From NCBI GenBank assembly GCA_963837455.1, contig CAWINM010000010.1, forward strand, positions 248,001 through 312,000: a DNA stretch of 64,000 bases, in the 5' to 3' direction. The DNA comes from DASYQD01 sp963837455 (GTDB lineage Bacteria; Acidobacteriota; Thermoanaerobaculia; Multivoradales; JAIOJS01). The notes below the pieces were generated by a model. The model saw only the letters and a list, made by a program, of their open reading frames with translations, did no database searches and was not told the origin of the DNA. The translations under genes and the position numbers were made by a program. Below, in pieces: positions 61,143-64,000 of the stretch; the first letter of the stretch is position 1, and each line of letters opens with the position of its first letter.

Positions 61143-62546
61143 ATGCCCGAGCCGCTACGGGTGCTCATCGTCGACGACCAGCTCGCCGTGGCGCGGGCGC
61201 TGGCGGTGCTGTTCGATCTCCACGACCTCCCCAGTGTCGTCGCCGCCGGCCCGCGCGAGGCGCTCGCCATCGCCGAGGGCGAGGTGCTGGGCGCCGTCGT
61301 GCAGGACATGAACTTCGCCCCCAACGAGACCTCGGGGCGTGCCGGCGTCGAGCTCTTCCGCCAGCTGCGCGAGCGCGACCCGGCGCTGCCGATCTTCCTC
61401 ATCACCGCCTGGGCCTCGCTGGAGACCGCCGTCGAGCTGGTGCGCGAGGGAGCCGCGGACTACGTGCAGAAGCCGTGGGACGACGAGAAGCTGGTGGCTA
61501 CGCTGCAGGCCCTGCTCGCCGCCCGAGGCGCCGCCGTCGCCGAGGAGCGTCAGCGGCGCGAGCTCGCCAGCTCGGGCGCCAGCCCAGGCGCCGCTCTCGA
61601 TCGCGAGCACGATCTGCGCGGCCTCGTCCACGCCAGCGCCGCCATGAGTCGAGTGGTGTCGCTGGCCGTGCAGGTGGCGCCCTCGGACGCGCCGGTGCTG
61701 CTCACCGGACCTTCGGGCGCCGGCAAGGAGCGCATCGCCGAGATCATCCAGGCCAACTCGCGACGGCGCGACCGCCCCTTCGTGCGGGTGAACGTCGGTG
61801 CCATCCCCGCCGAGCTGATGGAGGCCGAGCTGTTCGGAGCCGAGGCGGGTGCCTACACCGGGCTCAAGGGTCGGCGTGTCGGCCACTTCGAGGCTGCCGA
61901 CGGCGGCACGCTCTTCCTCGACGAGATCGACTCGCTGCCGCTTGCCGGCCAGGTGAAGCTGCTGCGCGTGCTCTCCGGCGGCGAGCTGCTGCGGCTGGGC
62001 AGCAGCCGCGCCCAGCGCGTCGACGTGCGCGTGCTCTCGGCAACCAATGCCGCCCTGCCGGAAGCCATCGCCGCCGGGCGCTTCCGCGAGGATCTCTACT
62101 TCCGCCTCGACGTGGTGGAGATCCGCGTGCCGCCGCTCGCCGAGCGTGGCGATGACGTGTTGCCGCTCGCCCGCCACTTCCTCGCCGGCTTCGCCGCCGA
62201 GCGCGGGCAGCCGCTGCGCTTCACCGTTGCCGCCGAGGCGGCACTGCTCGCCCACGCCTGGCCGGGTAACGTGCGCGAGCTGCAGAACCGCGTGCGGCGC
62301 GCCAGCCTGCTCGCCACCGGCGCCGACATCGCCGCCGCCGACCTCGACCTGGCGGGCGGTGCCGGCCCGCCGCCGGCGCCGCTCGGGCCGGAGCCCGAGC
62401 GCGAGCGGGTCGAGCTGCTGCGCCTGCTCGCCGACGAGGAGGGCAACGTCAGCCGTGTCGCCGATCGCCTGGGGATCAGCCGCCAGGCGCTGTATCGGCG
62501 CATGGGCCGACTCGGCATCGAGCTCGAGCGGCGCCCGCGGGGTTAG
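61143..62546 (+). CDS. Sigma-54-dependent NtrC-family response regulator
   Basis: The receiver domain (about 1-125) of this 467-aa activator has phospho-acceptor D55 (VVQDMNF), D11/D12 and K109. The AAA+ domain (about 155-395) has Walker A GPSGAGKE (189-196), the sigma-54-contact loop GAYTGL (236-241), Walker B LFLDEI (257-262) and an arginine-finger segment FREDLYFRL. The C-terminal Fis-type HTH lies at about 425-465 (EEGNVSRVADRLGISRQALYRRM). The contact loop deviates from GAFTGA at its second and last positions. A TAGAAT -10 is at 61124-61129. It probably binds the palindromes at 55685-55722 and is followed by its histidine kinase. Confidence 0.95.
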   Translation: MPEPLRVLIVDDQLAVARALAVLFDLHDLPSVVAAGPREALAIAEGEVLGAVVQDMNFAPNETSGRAGVELFRQLRERDPALPIFLITAWASLETAVELVREGAADYVQKPWDDEKLVATLQALLAARGAAVAEERQRRELASSGASPGAALDREHDLRGLVHASAAMSRVVSLAVQVAPSDAPVLLTGPSGAGKERIAEIIQANSRRRDRPFVRVNVGAIPAELMEAELFGAEAGAYTGLKGRRVGHFEAADGGTLFLDEIDSLPLAGQVKLLRVLSGGELLRLGSSRAQRVDVRVLSATNAALPEAIAAGRFREDLYFRLDVVEIRVPPLAERGDDVLPLARHFLAGFAAERGQPLRFTVAAEAALLAHAWPGNVRELQNRVRRASLLATGADIAAADLDLAGGAGPPPAPLGPEPERERVELLRLLADEEGNVSRVADRLGISRQALYRRMGRLGIELERRPRG

Positions 62547-62558
62547 GCTCGAGTAACG

Positions 62559-64000
62559 ATGCCGCGACCCGTCGACGCCGGAGGCAGCGGCGAGGTGGCG
62601 CTGCCGGCCGCGGGGCAGGACGCGCAGCCCACGGCCGCCGCCGCGAGCGGCGATCCCCACCCGGCAGCGGCGCCGGAAGAGATCGGCGGCGCTCTCCTCG
62701 CCGGCGGTCGCCGGCGCCCCGAGCTGCCGCCGCGGCGACGCGTGTCCCTCGCCGGGCGGGTCACCGCCGCGGTGTCGCTCGCCCTGGTGCTGATCGCCGG
62801 CGGGGCGGCGTTCGCGAGCCGCTACCGCCTCGGTGCGCTCCCCACCTTCCTCGGCGTCGTCCTCGTCGGCCTACCTCTGGTCGCCTGGCTGGTGTCGCGG
62901 TTGCTGCGCCCGCTCGACGACGTCCTGCGCGGCGTGGGTGACGGCATCCGCAGCTTCCGCGACCACGACTACAGCGTGCGCCTCGCCTACCGGCGGCGCG
63001 ACGAGCTGGGCGACCTGGTGCGGCTCTACAACGAGGTGGGTCAGCTGCTGCAGGAGGAGCGGCACCTCCTGCGGCAACGCGAGCTGTTGCTGCAGACGGC
63101 GCTCGAGCGCTCGCCCGCGGCCATCATGCTGGTCGGCCCCACCGGCCGCTTCGTCTACGGCAACCGCGAGGCGCGCCAGCTGCTGCTCGGTGGGACGCGC
63201 CTAGAGGGGCGCGCCTTCGCCGAGCTGCGCGACGGCTGCCCGCCGTCGATGCAGGAGATCCTGGCGAGCGACACCGATGGGCTCTTCACCGTCCGCGACG
63301 GCGAGCGCACCGAGACCTTCCACCTGTCGCGCCGCAGCTTCCGCCTCAACTACCGGCACCACGACCTGCTGCTGCTGCGACGGCTCACCGGCGAGCTGGG
63401 GCGTCAGGAGGCGGAGATCTGGAAGAAGGTGCTGCGCGTCGTGTCGCACGAGCTCAACAACTCGCTCGCCCCCATCTCCTCGCTGGTGCACTCGGCGCGC
63501 ATCGTCGCCTCCGATCCGCGGCACGCCCACCGCGCCGACGAGGTGTTCGCGACGCTGCGCGAACGCATCGACCACCTGCAGCGCTTCCTCGACGGCTATG
63601 CCCGCTTCGCGCGGCTGCCCCGCCCGCGCCCCGAGACGGTGGAATGGGCGCGCTTCCTGGAGACGGTGCAGGACTTCCCGCAGGTGCGCCTGCTGGCGGC
63701 GCCGCCGTCGACCCCGGGGTGGTTCGACCCGGCGCAATTGCGCCAGGTGCTGGTCAACCTGTTCAAGAACGCCGTCGAGGCGAGCGACGACGCGGCCGGT
63801 GGCACGGATGCCCCGACGGGTGAGCACGGGCATGGCGGACCCGGCGCCGGCCTGGGGGGGGACGACCCGCTGGCTCCCAGCGGCAGCGGCGTGGAGCCCG
63901 TGGTGGTCGGGCTGCGCGTCGAGTCGGCGCCCGATGGGGGCACCTGGATCCAGGTCTCCGACCGCGGTCGCGGCATGGACGACGAGACCATGCGCCAGGC
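62559..64000 (+). CDS. Sensor histidine kinase (partial, runs off window)
   Basis: A long cytoplasmic N-terminus (1-64, Ala/Pro-rich) precedes two helices (about 67-86 and 93-113) with almost no periplasmic loop. A HAMP-like segment (about 118-170) and a PAS-like region (about 185-265) follow. The HisKA phospho-acceptor is H297 in VSHELNNSL. The ATP-binding domain starts with an N-box (LVNLFKNAVEAS) and G1 VSDRGRGMDDE near the window end. The tiny periplasmic loop argues for sensing within the membrane or cytoplasm, possibly of transporter state. It is 12 nt after the response regulator gene, its presumed partner. The C-terminus is beyond base 64000. Confidence 0.92.
   Translation, partial: MPRPVDAGGSGEVALPAAGQDAQPTAAAASGDPHPAAAPEEIGGALLAGGRRRPELPPRRRVSLAGRVTAAVSLALVLIAGGAAFASRYRLGALPTFLGVVLVGLPLVAWLVSRLLRPLDDVLRGVGDGIRSFRDHDYSVRLAYRRRDELGDLVRLYNEVGQLLQEERHLLRQRELLLQTALERSPAAIMLVGPTGRFVYGNREARQLLLGGTRLEGRAFAELRDGCPPSMQEILASDTDGLFTVRDGERTETFHLSRRSFRLNYRHHDLLLLRRLTGELGRQEAEIWKKVLRVVSHELNNSLAPISSLVHSARIVASDPRHAHRADEVFATLRERIDHLQRFLDGYARFARLPRPRPETVEWARFLETVQDFPQVRLLAAPPSTPGWFDPAQLRQVLVNLFKNAVEASDDAAGGTDAPTGEHGHGGPGAGLGGDDPLAPSGSGVEPVVVGLRVESAPDGGTWIQVSDRGRGMDDETMRQ

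Overview
The window is high-GC bacterial chromosome, tightly packed with genes on both strands. It most likely comes from an Acidobacteriota lineage, possibly Thermoanaerobaculia-like. The support is a VWFA-related secreted protein of the type abundant in acidobacteria, two ECF-sigma/Ser-Thr-kinase-TPR pairs, an SBBP/Calx-beta secreted protein, and a MacB-like ABC operon linked to an NtrC-type two-component system. This is inference from gene content; no 16S or other phylogenetic marker was tested beyond reading the ribosomal proteins. No rRNA, tRNA, CRISPR array, IS element or phage gene was recognised.

Layout. 1-3.1 kb: end of the alpha operon (rpsM-rpsK-rpsD-rpoA-rplQ), closed by a good intrinsic terminator. 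3.2-21.1 kb: housekeeping and signalling genes: an EF-G-like GTPase, a Ser/Thr kinase, a catalytic/non-catalytic pair of M16 proteases, lexA with a probable direct-repeat operator, a PilT-like ATPase with a coiled-coil tail, a LysM/amidase_3 cell-wall hydrolase, a very long GreA-domain protein, and a run of RodZ-like, repeat-protein, DnaJ-TPR and PP2C genes. 21.1-28.3 kb: an ECF sigma/kinase operon divergent from a large secreted SBBP/Calx-beta protein. 28.5-33.7 kb: a VWFA protein, then a fadJ-like and fadD-like fatty-acid oxidation pair.

33.9-46.3 kb is the most accessory-looking part, all on the minus strand. It holds a degenerate cold-shock-domain protein, a coiled-coil membrane protein, an Ig-like surface protein, two unknown proteins, a secreted tyrosinase, a membrane-anchored patatin, a malate synthase broken by three closely spaced frame changes, and a small membrane protein. 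46.3-50.7 kb: a tandem SPFH pair (one predicted lipoprotein), an AI-2E/PerM-family permease, and a secreted protein whose C-terminus matches that of the SBBP protein. 51.3-55.6 kb: an orphan sigma-like factor and a second ECF sigma/kinase pair.

55.6-64.0 kb is the best candidate for a self-contained regulated system. A perfect sigma-54 promoter (TGGCAC-N5-TTGC) lies behind two identical 14-bp palindromes. It precedes a HlyD-type adaptor, an ATPase, two MacB/FtsX permeases and a small secreted protein, followed by a sigma-54 response regulator and its histidine kinase, which runs off the window end. The arrangement suggests that this response regulator binds the palindromes and drives the transporter. 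Several genes in the window also have a -10-like hexamer 6-8 nt before an SD-less start codon, which suggests leaderless mRNAs are common here.
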